Positions 1 to 16,381 of a stretch of 64,000 nt of DNA are shown here, piece by piece (positions within the stretch are counted from its first letter, which is position 1; each line of letters begins with the position of its first letter). Below the pieces are notes generated by a model. It did not search any database. It worked only from the letters and a program-made list of their open reading frames with translations, and was not told where the DNA came from. Source of the DNA: Prochilodus magdalenae (lineage: Eukaryota; Chordata; Actinopteri; Characiformes; Prochilodontidae); the NCBI GenBank assembly GCA_024036415.1, contig JAMWET010006774.1:169192-233191 (forward strand), given 5' to 3'. The translations under genes were made by a program, and so were the position numbers.

Positions 1-330
1 TATCAGCTCACTGTTACCACATTATGAGCTCATTTATAACTGCTTATGGATACAGGTTTCATAGAATGTGCTACCCAGCAGTCCGTATAATAACCTTTAT
101 GGACTTTGTGAAGAAATGCTCATGTAGGTTGAGGTTATTATAGCCTTATGAATGCTGCCCTGACTCGAACCTACAAGACCGACCTTATAAAGCAGTTCTG
201 CATCATTATACTGGACTGGCATTTCAGTCTGAATACATGTACTGGGCTTAGTAATAATGAGGTGTTTAAAAATAACAGGTATTTAAGAAGTCATTTATGT
301 CCCAATGTAAGTGCATTGTAATGTAACATC
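1..330. repeat. AT-rich dispersed repeat relic
   Basis: This stretch holds no open gene. Short motifs such as ccttatgaatgctg and a tcatagaa-gtgct motif recur around 40060-40320, so both look like pieces of one non-autonomous element. Class and boundaries cannot be set by eye. Confidence 0.3.
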
Positions 331-547
331 AGCCACTTAATCCTAATTCTAATTTTAAAAAATTAATTTGTTTGATATACGTTTTATTTTATATAATTTG
401 GGAATGGGATATAATTATTATTATACATCATTAATATAATTATGACAGTAAGTGGGGTACAGTAAAAGTGACCATAAATAACAAGTGTTACGAATTTTGT
501 CATGTTAGGAATTGATTACTCAGGTTTAGTGGAGTTCTTTCCTATCC

Positions 548-571
548 ATCCACACACACACACTCAAAAAA

Positions 572-605
<34 letters not shown>
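548..605. repeat. CA / poly-A / AT simple repeats
   Basis: A short (CA)n run, an A homopolymer of about 24 bases and an (AT)n run follow each other directly. They lie immediately in front of the SINE that starts near 606. Confidence 0.9.
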
Positions 606-885
606 TACAGGGCACTCGTGGGCTGGAGGTTAGGGAACCAGCCTTGTGACCGAAGGGTTGCCGGTTCAATTCCCTGAGCCTACAGTAACAACTCAGGTGC
701 CCTTGAGCAAGGCACCTAACCCCCAACTGCTCCCCGGGTGCCGTGGATAGGGCTGCCCACCGCTAAGTGTGCTCACTGCTCCCTAGTGTGTTCACTAGTA
801 AGTGTGTTTGTGGTGTTTCACTTCATGGATGGGTTAAATGCAGAGACTAAATTTCCCCACTGTGGGATCAACAAGGGCTTTATAT
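606..885 (+). mobile_element. tRNA-derived SINE
   Basis: A Pol III B-box match (ggttcaattcc, near 664) lies in a tRNA-like head. It is followed by a body reading caaggcacctaaccccc, gctccccgggtgccgtgg and a tail with gggttaaatgcagag. I recognise this body as a common teleost SINE of the V-SINE kind. It sits upstream of copy A exon 3, probably in intron 2. The family name is from memory. Confidence 0.7.
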
Positions 886-1321
886 ATATATAATACATTT
901 CTAAATTAAAACAGACACAAAATAATAACATTAAAGTAATATTTAAATAGTAAATAGAATAAAAAAGTCAATATTTTTTACACGTTTTAATCCTTTCTAT
1001 TAGTTTATTTTCTAGTTGTTTTGTTGTTCCTGTTATCTTGCACAGTCACAGAGCAAAGTCTGATGAGCCATGCCTTTGACACAGGGAAATATAAAGCAGT
1101 ACAGCTGTAGGTTGGGTGGGCAGGTCTCTGTTATCTAACCCCCACTCCAGCCCTGATTCCTTCATCTTTCCCAAGCCATATTCCCAACACAAGTGTCTGT
1201 TATGGGAAACCGTGTTTCTGAGGAAGAGTAACTGTGCTAGAGAGATTGTAACATCATTAACGTTTATGCTGCACGCTGACGGCCATGTCTGCATGTCTTC
1301 ACTGGTGCTTCTCTCCAACAG

Positions 1322-5260
<3,939 letters not shown>

Positions 5261-5459
5261 AGGTATGGCTTCATTATAGGTATTCTCGTTCCCATCCACT
5301 AAGATTCGCACTGCTGGGTTTAGTTCCAGCTGCCCTTTGCAGGCAGTCATTCAGGGATGGGATCTTCAGAATTAGAACTGAACACGTATCTCTAACTATA
5401 ATACAACTTTCAGTTTGCAGCAGATCATGTGATCAAGTTCTATTAATTTTTTTTTCTAG

Positions 5460-5545
5460 ATTGGAGAGAGACAGATCCTCAAAACCCCACAGAAGAGGAT
5501 GCAGTCTGATCATATCAGAATTTATTGATGCAGCAAAATAAAATA
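5460..5545 (+). other. Copy A terminal non-coding (3' UTR) exon with poly(A) signal
   Basis: A polypyrimidine-ctag acceptor precedes attggagagagacagatc. An AATAAA lies at 5537-5542. The sequence is conserved as the terminal exon in copy D (39709 downward), and its start (ATTGG) also in B and E. The preceding intron opens at 5263, two bases after the stop codon. Confidence 0.8.
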
Positions 5546-5569
5546 CAAAAAAAAAAAGTCCTTTAACTC

Positions 5570-5830
5570 AGCGTGAAATATTACTGTTTCTGACTGATAT
5601 GAATATCTAATAAACTCTCAGCATTCACAAAACCCACAACACGTGTAACGGCTTTGATTATTGCTGGTCTGATTATTAAGGTCAGTTTGACTTCCTCAGT
5701 GAATGAGCAGTTCAGTGGAGCTAACAACTCCAGACGAAGCCTGTTATTTATGTAGGAGGTTGTATTTGGAGAGTACAGTAATGAGGGGAAGGGTGTAAAG
5801 TAGTGAAGATGTATAACCATGATGTATATC
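5570..5830. repeat. Downstream flank shared with copies D and B
   Basis: The sequence from gtgaaatattactgtttctg onward is the reverse complement of about 39300-39540, beyond the 3' end of copy D. A part also matches 12000-12060 near copy B. The duplicated unit therefore extended at least 250 bases past the poly(A) site. Confidence 0.75.
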
Positions 5831-6947
5831 ATTGTCCAGCTTTTCTACAGCTGCAGTGTTTTGGGCTGTAGGATGCTAACATTGCTACTACTGAATGCTG
5901 CTGACTGGTTAGCATTCATGTTAGCGCCCTGCTTCCCGGAAGCTTTTTAGCTGCATAAAAACAGAAAGACACAAGAAACTGTTTGTAGTACATCTTTCTA
6001 CCTCACCTCAGACACTTCCTGCCATCTAGGACGAGATATCAGAACATTTGGGCCAGAACCTGTACCATAGCTGGTGAGGCTTGTGCCAGGATCAAGCCCA
6101 ACCTTCAGGATAAGAGGTCGGTGTGCTACAAGGACAGAGATGGAGTGAAGTGTAGAGCTGTGGTAAAAGTCATAAATTCTAGTTCTTGGTCTAAAGTTGG
6201 TCTAAAGCATCATCACTTAATAGAATTTGTTGAGTCAGGATAGTTTGTCTTCCCTTGAAAATGAATATCCACTAACTCAGCTGTAACATAGACGGAAATG
6301 GCTATTTTAACACACCTGTGTTTACACCACTATGTGCATTTCTGGACTGACCCAGACAGTTTAAGAAAGTTCTAAACACTCTCCAAGGTTGTAGAACATT
6401 CCGGATAGTTCCATAAACCTCTCTGTGTATCTGAGAAGTCCAAGAATCGTGCACGGGTTGTTGGGTTTTTTTGTTTGTTTTTTGTATCAGCAGCAAAACC
6501 ATAGCATGACAAGCTTTATTTTATTTGTCTGTCATCTTGATTGCTCCAACAAGGTTTTCATTAATACATTTGCAAACTGCAATAACACATGACCTGTCTA
6601 TACAACATAGCACATACCAGTTCCTCTCCTCTGCAGGGGGAAAAGTAATTATCATTGGCAATAATTGACAGAGTAAATAATTAATCTTCATAAGCATATC
6701 CACAATACCCACTTGTCTATTGATTTAAACCCACAGGGTGGACAGAATCAAATGATATAAAAACAAAAATAAGATTCATAACCTATATACCTATATAACT
6801 CATTGAACCGCCCTCGAAGTGGATCATTCCAGGAGGGTCCCACTGGGAATGTCTGCACAGGCACTATTTAAGCACAGCTACATTCAAGCCAGGGCCTTTT
6901 CCAATGCTAGGAAGGTGACATGTGGCCCAAGTAGCCCATGTACACAA
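5831..6947. other. Intergenic spacer, no gene recognised
   Basis: Between the copy A flank and the first large duplicated block I see no coding signature on either strand. Short open frames here are unsupported. Confidence 0.5.
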
Positions 6948-7237
6948 TTATACATATTAATTGTGAAATGTATTGTGAATTTAATACTTAAGTATTTTCT
7001 GTTCTCGTAACTAGCTGGGAGTGAACTTCATCATTAAAATGACTTTATTAAGCAGCATCTATAGCATTGTGTATCACATGTACCTAGTTAATATCTAGAA
7101 CCTTTAGGGCATTTCACTTAGTCTCACAATGTACCATCATTTTTTCCTAAATAATGTAGCACCTTGGAGTTTGTACTTAACACCAACCTGGTTAGGAGAA
7201 CTAGAAGAACTATTAAAGAAAGTGGTTGCTGTTGTGG

Positions 7238-7322
7238 AGCATGTCTGTCCGTCCGTCTGTCTGTCCGTCTGTCTGACCGTCCGTCCAACCGTCTGTGCGT
7301 CCAACCGTCTGTCAGTCCGTTT
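7238..7322. repeat. CTGTCCGT-type microsatellite
   Basis: Degenerate tandem ctgtccgt / cgtccaac units follow the anchor gttgtggagcatgt. The paralogous position in the second duplicate (23095-23280) has a longer and differently arranged array. Confidence 0.85.
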
Positions 7323-7734
7323 TAGAACTTCCTCTGCTGAATGTCTCTGTTTTATAGTGACTGATCTTCTGCTCACCACAAACCACTCACCATGAACGTC
7401 TCCACAACCCCCTACACAATCTTCTCACATCAGCAATGTGCAGTAATAGTCCCATCTACCCACTTCCGGGTACGTCTCTTACTGCTTATACTGCTTACTC
7501 AAGTAGATACCTGAGGACTCTAACACTCGTTACCATTTAGCACTACACTAATATTGGATCCCAATATTAACCTCTACTGTAGTCACATTTGACTGGGCTG
7601 TGAGCAGGAACACTTATCACTGTTATAGTGGAAGTAACATGGGCCACAGGCGTGAAACTTTTCACTGCTGTAGTGGAGTTTGACTAGGCCAATTTGACTG
7701 TGTCAGATGCTCTTTTCTAGCTCCTAACTTGTTT

Positions 7735-7957
7735 CTTTATCATCTGCCTAGTGGAATTAACAGTCCCCTGGGAGGACCGCATGGAAAGGCCAACGAGCGC
7801 AAGCAGCTAAAATACCACAAGCTAGTAGAGGATAACCGGAGGAAAGGCTGGAAAGCTCGCTGTGAGCCAATAGAGGTGGGAGGTCGAGGCTTTGCGGCCC
7901 GCTCCCTATGCAAGATCTATACCCTCCTTGGCATTGGCAAAGAGGAAATTATTATAA
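7735..7957 (+). mobile_element. LINE-like ORF fragment
   Basis: An open frame contains residues resembling a segment found after the reverse transcriptase of several fish non-LTR elements: a lysine-rich stretch, then RRKGWKARCEPIEVGGRGF. No RT motifs are present, so this is a short relic at most. The assignment is by recollection of pattern. Confidence 0.4.
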
Positions 7958-7981
7958 TTTATAATAATAATAATAATAATA

Positions 7982-8022
<41 letters not shown>
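7957..8022. repeat. (TAA)n / (TTA)n microsatellite
   Basis: About 65 bases of ataata and then ttatta units, strand-switching near 7980. Confidence 0.95.
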
Positions 8023-8026
<4 letters not shown>

Positions 8027-8170
8027 TAATCATCTAGTTGTACTAATTTAAAATTTGAGAAGTTGGCAGAAGTTTCTTCCCACAGCGTTCAACTACACAT
8101 TGTTTGGGCCACAGTCCAGGACACTTTACACTGCTATACTGAAGTCCGACTAGGCCACAAGGTAGGATAC

Positions 8171-8430
8171 TGTAAGGGTCCGGGCGGTGCCACTTGCAGC
8201 CACAGAGGGCGTCAGCAGCCGTCCTGTTCTGGGGGGACTACAGCCCGGAACTCCAACCCCCACAGAATGCCCCGGGCTGATCAACCCAACAAACCGCACC
8301 TGAGGCGCCTGCCACATAAGCCCCCACCAAACAACCATCTCCGCTACACCTTTGTAGAGGGGTAGTCGGTACAGTACGGTACAGACAAAGAAAAAGAGAA
8401 AAAAATAAGGAAACACTTAAAAAAAAAAGC
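8171..8430 (+). mobile_element. LTR-like segment, shared by both duplicates
   Basis: Starts tgtaagggtcc and contains ataagcccccaccaaac and acctttgtagaggggtag. The same segment begins at 23912 at the equivalent flank (aggcca..aggtrggrac). The insertion therefore predates the duplication. Similarity is lost after about 8430. Confidence 0.5.
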
Positions 8431-9689
8431 AAACCAGAACACCGGGGTGGGCCACTCCTTGACCACGCTAATTAAAAAATGCCGTGCTAGTAAGTACAGT
8501 AAAACTAGTCAAACACGCTATTAACGTGCTAGTGTGTTCAGTAAAAAAACCTATTCCCGACAGGTGTTCCAAAAAAGATATCGCAGCTGGCTCAGAAGTA
8601 AACTAATTAAACAATGTCTGATTATAAACATCCACAAAGATCCACAATAATAAAACAGGACATAAAAAGTATTATATAAGAGGGAGAAAACAGTGGCCTG
8701 CAAACACCACGAGCTGCAATCCCACTCCAAAAAGAAGATGACCAAACATCACATTAAAATAAATAGCAAATAAAAATTAGCTACAAAAATTCACCTTTAT
8801 AACCCAGATAGTATGTGTGAGTTGACTTAGGCAAACAGAATAATGATATTAGGCGGACACGCCCAATAAAACAAGATGTGGCTGACGTTAACACAGTGAA
8901 AGCCTACCTGCTCCCTAGCCACTCAGTAACTGTAACCAAATGAAGTTAATTGTTAGGTACTAGGTGGGATGCACCCACCGATAACCCACACACGCATGAG
9001 ACAATACTCAAATGAATGGCCAATGAGTGACCAAAATAGCTTCATTAAGCACATACCCGGATATCTAAGCTGCTTTAGGCCAGCCTCAAGTAAGAACGCA
9101 GCTGCCACAAACACACGCCAGCCAACACTAGAGAGACCAGACACATTCACAACTGATTAAAACTCTTACCAGGTGAACCATGCTTGCAACAGCCTGTAAC
9201 CAGCAGATACTGGTAATGAAACCAGCAACCTACCAGTTGGTTCAGCTACACACACTCTTCAGTTTTCCCTCCTGGTTAAATGATCCCGGCGGCACACGTG
9301 CACTAAAAACAATCACAGTGGTTTCACACATACCCTACCGGCTCCAGGCTTTCATTGCCTGCCTACTACTAAAAACAACATCACGTATGTGTAAGACCTA
9401 CTGAACTGAGCTCTTCAAATAGCGACAGCGCCACACCAAACTTCAGACATCTGTTTGTTTTGGCCAAAGTGGAAGTGAACTCACCTGGGTGCACTCACCT
9501 TTATGTCCCCCTAAGCCCCAGGACCGCTCCCCACCTGCATTCCACCTGCAGTGTGCGTGTCCCAATTCAATGGGGTCTCACAGACTGGACAGGCAGTCTA
9601 CCACTGAGTCGATCTTCAAAGGATAGTTATCTCAGTACTATGTAGCCATTATTCGCACTCCACTGATCTTTAAAAGCACAAATAGCTCA
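8431..9689. other. Insert specific to the first duplicate, unassigned
   Basis: This stretch lies between the LTR-like segment and the Ty3/gypsy fragment and is absent from the second duplicate. No frame of convincing length or recognisable motif is visible. It may be decayed internal sequence of the same retroelement. Confidence 0.4.
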
Positions 9690-9696
9690 ATATAAA

Positions 9697-10138
9697 GTGG
9701 CGGCACTGGCTGGAGGGGCTGAACACCCATTTGTGGTTTGGACGGATCACAAGAACCTGGCCTACATCAAACAGGCCAAACGCCTCAATCTGCGTCAGGC
9801 GGGCTGGTCTTTGTTTTTTGGCCAGTTCAACTTTGTCCTAACCTACAGATCGGGCTCAAAAAATCTCAAGACCAATGCTCTCTCCCATCAGTGGGTCTTG
9901 GTTGACTGATTCTCGAAGGCCTGCAAGTTAGTGGCTCTTCCTGGGCTTCCCTCTACTAGACAAACAGCGAAGCTGCTTATGCAGCACGTCAGACGAGTCA
10001 ATGGGATGCCCAGCGATCTGGTGTCTGACCAGGGACCCCAGTTCATGAGCCGCCACAGGAAGGCCTTCTGTGAACTCATGGGGGCGTCTGTAAGCCTCTC
10101 TTCCAGCCCCAATCCAACTCTGCTGTCTCGTGGCGGAT
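9697..10138 (+). mobile_element. Ty3/gypsy-like retrotransposon fragment (RNase H and integrase pieces)
   Basis: The first frame (to 9906) carries the RNase H signature [10 protein letters not shown], a [13 protein letters not shown] stretch and YRSGSKN, typical of the Ty3/gypsy RT-RNase H connection. A second frame (about 9906-10138) carries an integrase piece with SDQGPQF. The long region normally between them is missing, so the element is internally deleted and out of frame. Confidence 0.8.
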
Positions 10139-11016
10139 AGCCCATCATCCTGAAGTCTGACTAGGCCACAAGGTAGGACACTTTACACTACCCTATAAAG
10201 CCATGAACCCCAGTTGTCAACAAGCAGGATGTTGGTGGTTCCATACTGGTGTAGAGTGTGTTCTAATGGAATGGGTTGGTTCCACTGGTCCATCTACAAA
10301 TGTCATTGACTGGTGGCTGCTATGTTTTACTGCTTAGTGACCATTTGCAGCCCTTCATGTACTTCATGTACCCCCATAGTAATGAGATATTCCAGCAGGT
10401 GCTATCCTATGACTTATGGCATGTCAGTGTACATATCAATCCAAACACATCATGCTTGAGATGTATGAGTACCAAATAAATATTTTAATAATTGAACGTA
10501 ATGTGTTTATGCTGGGGTGGCATATATTGCTTTTACCCTAGGCCCCATAAGATCCTAATATCACCACTGCATGTATTTCTGTATCATCTGCATAACTAAC
10601 AACATAACCATTGTTATTCTGTAGAATGTTGTAGATAGAAGATAAAAGATAGCACATGCAAATTAAACAGAAGAGGTCCAAGAACTGAACCCTGAGGCAC
10701 ACCACATGCCACATCCACCATTTTACATTCAGTGGTGTCACTGTCGACAAAGTAGCTCAGGTATGCCTATTTGCATACCTTCTTAAATTTGCCTTTCATA
10801 TTGATTTAACATACCGATATGTTTTAGGCCACAATCTCAGATGGATTTCAGTAGAACTAGAAATGATATTGTAGTCAAATATGCATTCTGTCATATTTCA
10901 GTTAACACTTTAGACAAGCCATTTCAGTGCCATGGTGAGGTACGCAACAACTGAAAACAATGAGCAAGCCTAAATTTTTTATGGACCATAATCACCTAAA
11001 CTGATTTGTAATACAC

Positions 11017-11730
11017 GGCCTGGCCAAAAAAAGTAGTCACCCACTGTAATATTACATTGGACCACCTTTAGCTTTGATCATGCCACCAGATCGTAGCACT
11101 GCGCCCACAGGCTTGTACGGTAGGCACTAGGCATGATGGGTGCATCATTTCAGCCACTTCTCTTCTTACCCTAATGTACCCCTCACTCTGGAACAGGGTA
11201 AATCTGGACTCATCAGACCACATGACCTCCTTCCGTTGCTCCAGAGTCCAGTCCTTATGCCCCCTAGTAGATTGAAGCCGTGTTTGCCAGTTAGCCTCAC
11301 TGACAAAAGAGTTCTTAAGGCTACACAGCTGTTTAGTCCCACTCCAACTGTGTGTGTGGAGATGCTCTTCCTTTCACTATTAAACATTTCCCTGACTTCT
11401 ATTGCTGTTTCTCTACCATCTCATTTCACCAAAGGTTTAAGTGATCCCTGATCACCATCATTCAAGAATTTTTCCCCCTCCACATTCCTTCCTGGAAGAT
11501 GACGTTTCCCCACCGTCCTTCCACTGTTTAATAATGTGCTGGACAGTTCTTCACCCAATTTTAGTAGTTTCAGCATCTCCTTAGATGTTTTCTCTGCTTG
11601 ATGCTAATAATCTGACCCTTCTGAAACAGATCAACATCTTTTCCACCACCACAGGACATGGTCCACAGGATGAGAAGCTACTCACTGCATCAGATAGGGT
11701 TAAATAACAGGTTGCCAGCTGAAACATAAT
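11017..11730 (-). mobile_element. Decayed Tc1-like transposon
   Basis: A terminal sequence (cacggcctggccaaaaaaagtagtcaccc) is followed by antisense sequence typical of Tc1 transposases, for example ctggactcatcagaccaca, the antisense of the W-S-D-E region. The frame is broken by stops. The far end (cataatcacccattcagtag) may be the second terminal repeat. Confidence 0.7.
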
Positions 11731-12224
11731 CACCCATTCAGTAGTTATCCAATGGAAGGCTCTTACTTATCTGCTTAGTTAAATCCAGGTAGTGGCCAGG
11801 CAGTGCAAGTGTCTATGATGCAGGTTAAATCTTTACATCAGGTTGCAATTAGTTTGTTTAAAAGATAATCAGTAATCTGTATTGTTGTCTTTCTGGATTA
11901 GAGAGGGAACAACAGGAAGTGGTCAGGAACTCTTTCTGGACAAGTCTTCCTTTGTTCTTCATATTTTTACGATAGTCACAGCAATAATCACAGCTGTTAT
12001 CGTGTAAATGCTGAGAGTTTATTAGAAATTGACAGATTTTGATCAACAGTAATATTTCAGGCAGATTTAACATTTTTAGACTCTGCTTATTTTATAGGAA
12101 GCACAGGAGCACTGCAGTGGTAGATACCACATCAAAGGCTCACAGTCAGAAAGGAAAGTATAAAAAGATAAAGGAAGTAACAGTAACTGCGGATTTTCTT
12201 TTCTTTTTTTTTCTTTTTTTTTGC

Positions 12225-12308
12225 TGCACTGGTATGTGAATTCTGATATGCTCAGACTGGAACCTCCTCTAGGGTGGGGTTGTTGCATGGTTCTCTTTTC
12301 TTACCAAT
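12225..12308 (-). other. Copy B terminal non-coding (3' UTR) exon
   Basis: Reading on the minus strand, a ctgcag acceptor precedes attggtaagaaaagag, which aligns with the terminal exons of A and D. Where those have AATAAA, copy B has an uninterrupted A-rich run, so the canonical poly(A) signal looks lost. Confidence 0.65.
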
Positions 12309-13035
12309 CTGCAGAAAAAACAACAAGTAATAGAAGTGAATGGTGATTGTAATTGTGTTCATAGATCTAGTTTAGTTTTAACTCTGGAGATCCCATCCCA
12401 GCTCCAGGAGATCCAATGACCTGCAGAGTTTAGGTTCAACTGCAACCAGAAGAACCTGCTCCATTTTTACACAGATTACATACAGATTAACAGAGTGAAC
12501 TTTCTCTTCTGCAGATGGCTCCAGGGTTTGAGTCACAGTCATCAGGAACATGCAGCTCCACAAACACTGTGATGTGTATTAACAAACCCTTCACCACGGA
12601 TGTGCTTATGCCAATGTCTGTTACCCAAAAGGTTGGCATTATGATTATTTAATTATAGTTAAGACACAAGACCAGGTCAGATAACCCAAAACACCAGGAG
12701 CAACTCCTAAACACTGGGTCTAAATGTCCATCCGCAGAGGGCAGCTGCAACTCATCTCAGCAGTGTAGCTCTCTGTGGATGGGAACAAGAACCTCTGTAA
12801 TAAAGTCATACCTTTAAACCTCAGGGTAGGTGATGTACGTGGCAATGCCACACTGGTTATTCTGGTTCCTGGCTATCTTGAAGTAGCCTTTATCACCCCA
12901 CTCAGGACCCCAGCTGCAAAATACATTACTGTCAGTGTTTCATATTCAGGGTCTCATTTTGGTTTTGTGATTAAAGATCTTTACTCTCCAGAGCAGTGTC
13001 CATTTCTTCATGTCTGTTTGGAAACTGTGTGGTAT

Positions 13036-13355
13036 TGTCACGCCTCCATCTTTTTCCACCCATCCAGAGTCGCTTAACTGATATTTGTAACCTCAGCGTA
13101 TCCATTCTTCCTGTTTATTTAGCCACTCACAAACATTCACGACTTTGCGAAGCTTTCAAAACGTTTTCTTATTTTTAATGATGGTAACTGGTTTTCCTGA
13201 CTCCCTCGTTCTTTACTAATCTCTTTCGCCTTATCCCTTTTTGCTCATGTCCTGACTCTACACGGTTTGTACCTCTGCTTTCTTAATTCTTGCTATTGTG
13301 TCCTGTTTTTAATTCCTGGATACCATATCTCTGAAGTCGAAGTTTTGTCCTAACA
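13036..13355. mobile_element. Solo LTR in copy B intron 6, perfect 5-bp target duplication
   Basis: A 320-base segment begins TGTCACGCC and ends CCTAACA. It is flanked on both sides by GGTAT (13031-13035 and 13356-13360). TG...CA ends and a 5-bp duplication with no internal coding region fit a solo LTR. Confidence 0.8.
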
Positions 13356-14174
13356 GGTATATAGAGATCTTAGAAACGGTATCAGGGCCTATTCGTCATT
13401 CAGCTATTTTTCAGACAAAAAAGGGGATATTGCTGGAATAGTATATGATGTAGGACCTACTCATGCCTACCTACAGCAGTGACCTGATTAACTAGCGTTG
13501 TTTTTAATTGTTCAAGCTCTGTTGGCTCTATAAATATGGGTCAGTCTTGCAGTGATGTGAGCTACTGGCTGGCCCTGAGAGGGACTGAGTTCAAGCCTTC
13601 AACATTAGAGACTAGGGTTAGGGTTGCCACCTTTCAGAAGTGAAATTAAAGGAAGGTTGGGGAGTGCAGGGATAGAGATTGTGGTCATTCATGTATGTGT
13701 GACAGACGTGTGTATCGGACATTTACAGACATACGGAATTGGTTTAATACGGGACGCAACACTTAACTGCCAAATAAAGGACGATTCTGTATTTTACAGG
13801 ATGGGTGGGAACCCTAACAAGGATGCTACAGAACAAGCCAATCGCCTGGGACAGGGACGGGCACTGCTGCAGAGCTTAGGAGAAGTGAGAAATGACGCTA
13901 ACAGTATCGGGCATCTATATATTCTTTCTCTGTTACCTTTGTTTAGCGATTGTGTTTTTGATGATGGGTTAGCTTGTTCGTTTACCTGTTCTTGACTAGC
14001 CAGTAGTCCTGTCTGTTACGATTAGTACCATATCCAACAACTAGGACAGCGTGATTTGGGGTAGTATCGCCACAGGCCGGTTCTTCATACACACCTGCAA
14101 TTAGCACATTCTGCAATTAAACAATCGCTGTATTACTCGGTGTATCAATTAATCAGAAAAAATCACGTTTTGAG

Positions 14175-14935
14175 AGAAACACTCACTTTCAAAAAAAGCA
14201 ACACACCAGATAGAAATTTTGGCTTGCTACAAAACACAGAATGCGTTATGTCTCAGGCAGATATGTGAAGGACTACAGGTGTGCTCTGATTACTGACATT
14301 ACGGAGGCACCGGGACACAGACCACATGGTTTGAACAGGCAGCTCCCACAGACAGTTTTACCACCATCCGCGTCCAGAAAGGCGACACTATGTTTCCATA
14401 CACTTGTCTCTCTGGTCGATCCAGGAAACGAATTTAGTCCTGCACCCATTTGCTGTGACAGAGCCTCCGTCACCATTGTTTGCAGTGGAGAAACCCGGAC
14501 TGTGTCGTCATGTTCTGTTTGGGACCCAGTGACGGTCAGATTTGAGTATGGAGGCCTCATGGTGAGCGCTTTATTCCTGCCTTTGCTGTGAACCGACACA
14601 CTACCCCAACTGCTGGTGTGATGATCTGGGGAGCCATTGCATACGACAGTCAGCAACCCCTGGTAGTGACCCGAGGGACACTAACAGCTCATCTACATGT
14701 GCAGGACATCCTCCATCCACATGTGCTGCCTCTTATGGCAGGGCTTCCAACTGGCATCTTTCAGCAGGATAATGCTCACCCACACACAGCAAGGGTTTCC
14801 CAGGAACATGTTCACCATTTTTGTCACCAATTGAGAATTCACAGGACCAGCTGGAAAGCCAGATTAGGCACCCTACGGGTGTGCAGGATCTACAGGCCCA
14901 GCTGTAACATCTATAGGCTGCAGGATGCCATATAG
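14175..14935 (+). mobile_element. Tc1-like transposon remnant in copy B intron 5
   Basis: The plus-strand frame from 14588 has the second catalytic region of a Tc1-family DDE transposase: a GVMIWGAIAYDS stretch and FQQDNAHPHTAR, containing the second Asp. Upstream sequence is split across frames. It lies antisense to copy B. Confidence 0.8.
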
Positions 14936-15457
14936 AACCTGTAACCGTGACTTGGTATTCATGACTTGAGACTTGACTTAGACATGAGGCTAATGACTCT
15001 AAATTACTTAATTTTTTATTATTATTATTAAATATTTGCATTTTTGAATTGTTTTAATAATGGGGTGATTTCTTTTCCAATGCATGCAAACCTGGCAACC
15101 TGTCAGAAGGCAGGAGACCAGCAGAGGTAAACATATGAAGTAGCTCATATCATGAAGCCGGCTCCACCAAAAATAGTGAGGCCTGGATTAGAGGATTGTG
15201 ATGTGGATGAAAGTAGTAATGCGTTAACTTGGGACTTGCTTGAGACTTTAAGATTAAGACTTGGGACTTGCTCATCTCTTGTGACGTACTCCCACCTCTG
15301 ATGTTTAGCACACTATGTACATATTTAGTATATAAAAATAGCACTTTTTAGTATATTATATATTTTTTGTCATGAGTGTGAGGAAGTGTACTAAGTATTC
15401 CTATGTTAAGTATTCCTCAGTGAACTTTTTACTCCTGGGTTTGTTTCTGATGGTTAC

Positions 15458-15622
15458 CTGACTCATAGAGCTGAAAGGTGCGACTGGTGATGTTGACACC
15501 TACAGAAATAGGTCCGACTGTGGCTACGACACCTTGCAGATAGTTTTCATTTCCAGGTAAATCATCCTGTAGCCACAGCAAGTAGCTTTAGCATTACGTA
15601 GATTATACCGGCACGGCCCATT
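15458..15622 (-). other. Copy B exon 5, frameshifted
   Basis: Acceptor CTCTCCAG precedes AATGGGCCG and the donor GTAACC follows GAGTCAG, as in A and D. Codons read NGPCRYN...GYRMIYL and then shift; the expected GNENYLQ is in the next frame. The missing base is within about 15553-15558. Confidence 0.8.
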
Positions 15623-16156
15623 CTGGAGAGAGACAGGAACAATCACAAATGAATGTTCACAGCCTTCTGGTTCAAAGTGGAAAGTAAAAGTTTTATGAAA
15701 CATGAAATTTACCCACACTCTCCACCAGACGAATCCCCAGGGTATAGCCAATGAGCCAAGAAAAGTTTAGCTCCTTTAGCTTAGCGCTGGAGCTACAAGG
15801 CTAATGTTACTAACAAGAGCCACTTTATTCAGATTACATCCCACATCTGATTTTGACACATCCACATTTATCCACTTGTGAAATCTGGACACGAAAATCT
15901 CATCAGAACATCGGAATAACAGTGGGGTGTAGTCGTCTCAAGACACCAGGGGGACCCACCATACAGCAGTGGGCAAAGTAATATTTATGAGTTGTAGATG
16001 GCCCACTCTCAACCTTACAGATGGCTATTTCATAAACTTATTTTTTCATTAATGTAGTTTATTTTGAGTCACTGGAAAAATCAAGTTCCCAAAACTGGGC
16101 CAAAATAAAGAAGCTGCTGGTGTCCATCTCAGAAGCTCCACTTGTCGTTAGTGTCA

Positions 16157-16381
<225 letters not shown>

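Larger units (their letters stand above)
6948..10980. repeat. Segmental duplication 1, first copy
   Basis: Direct, interrupted similarity to 22728-25265. Aligned blocks are 6948-7650 with 22728-23640, 8020-8430 with 23690-24165, 10140-10530 with 24570-25140, and 10800-10960 with 25150-25250. This copy carries extra transposon-derived sequence between the second and third blocks. Confidence 0.85.
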
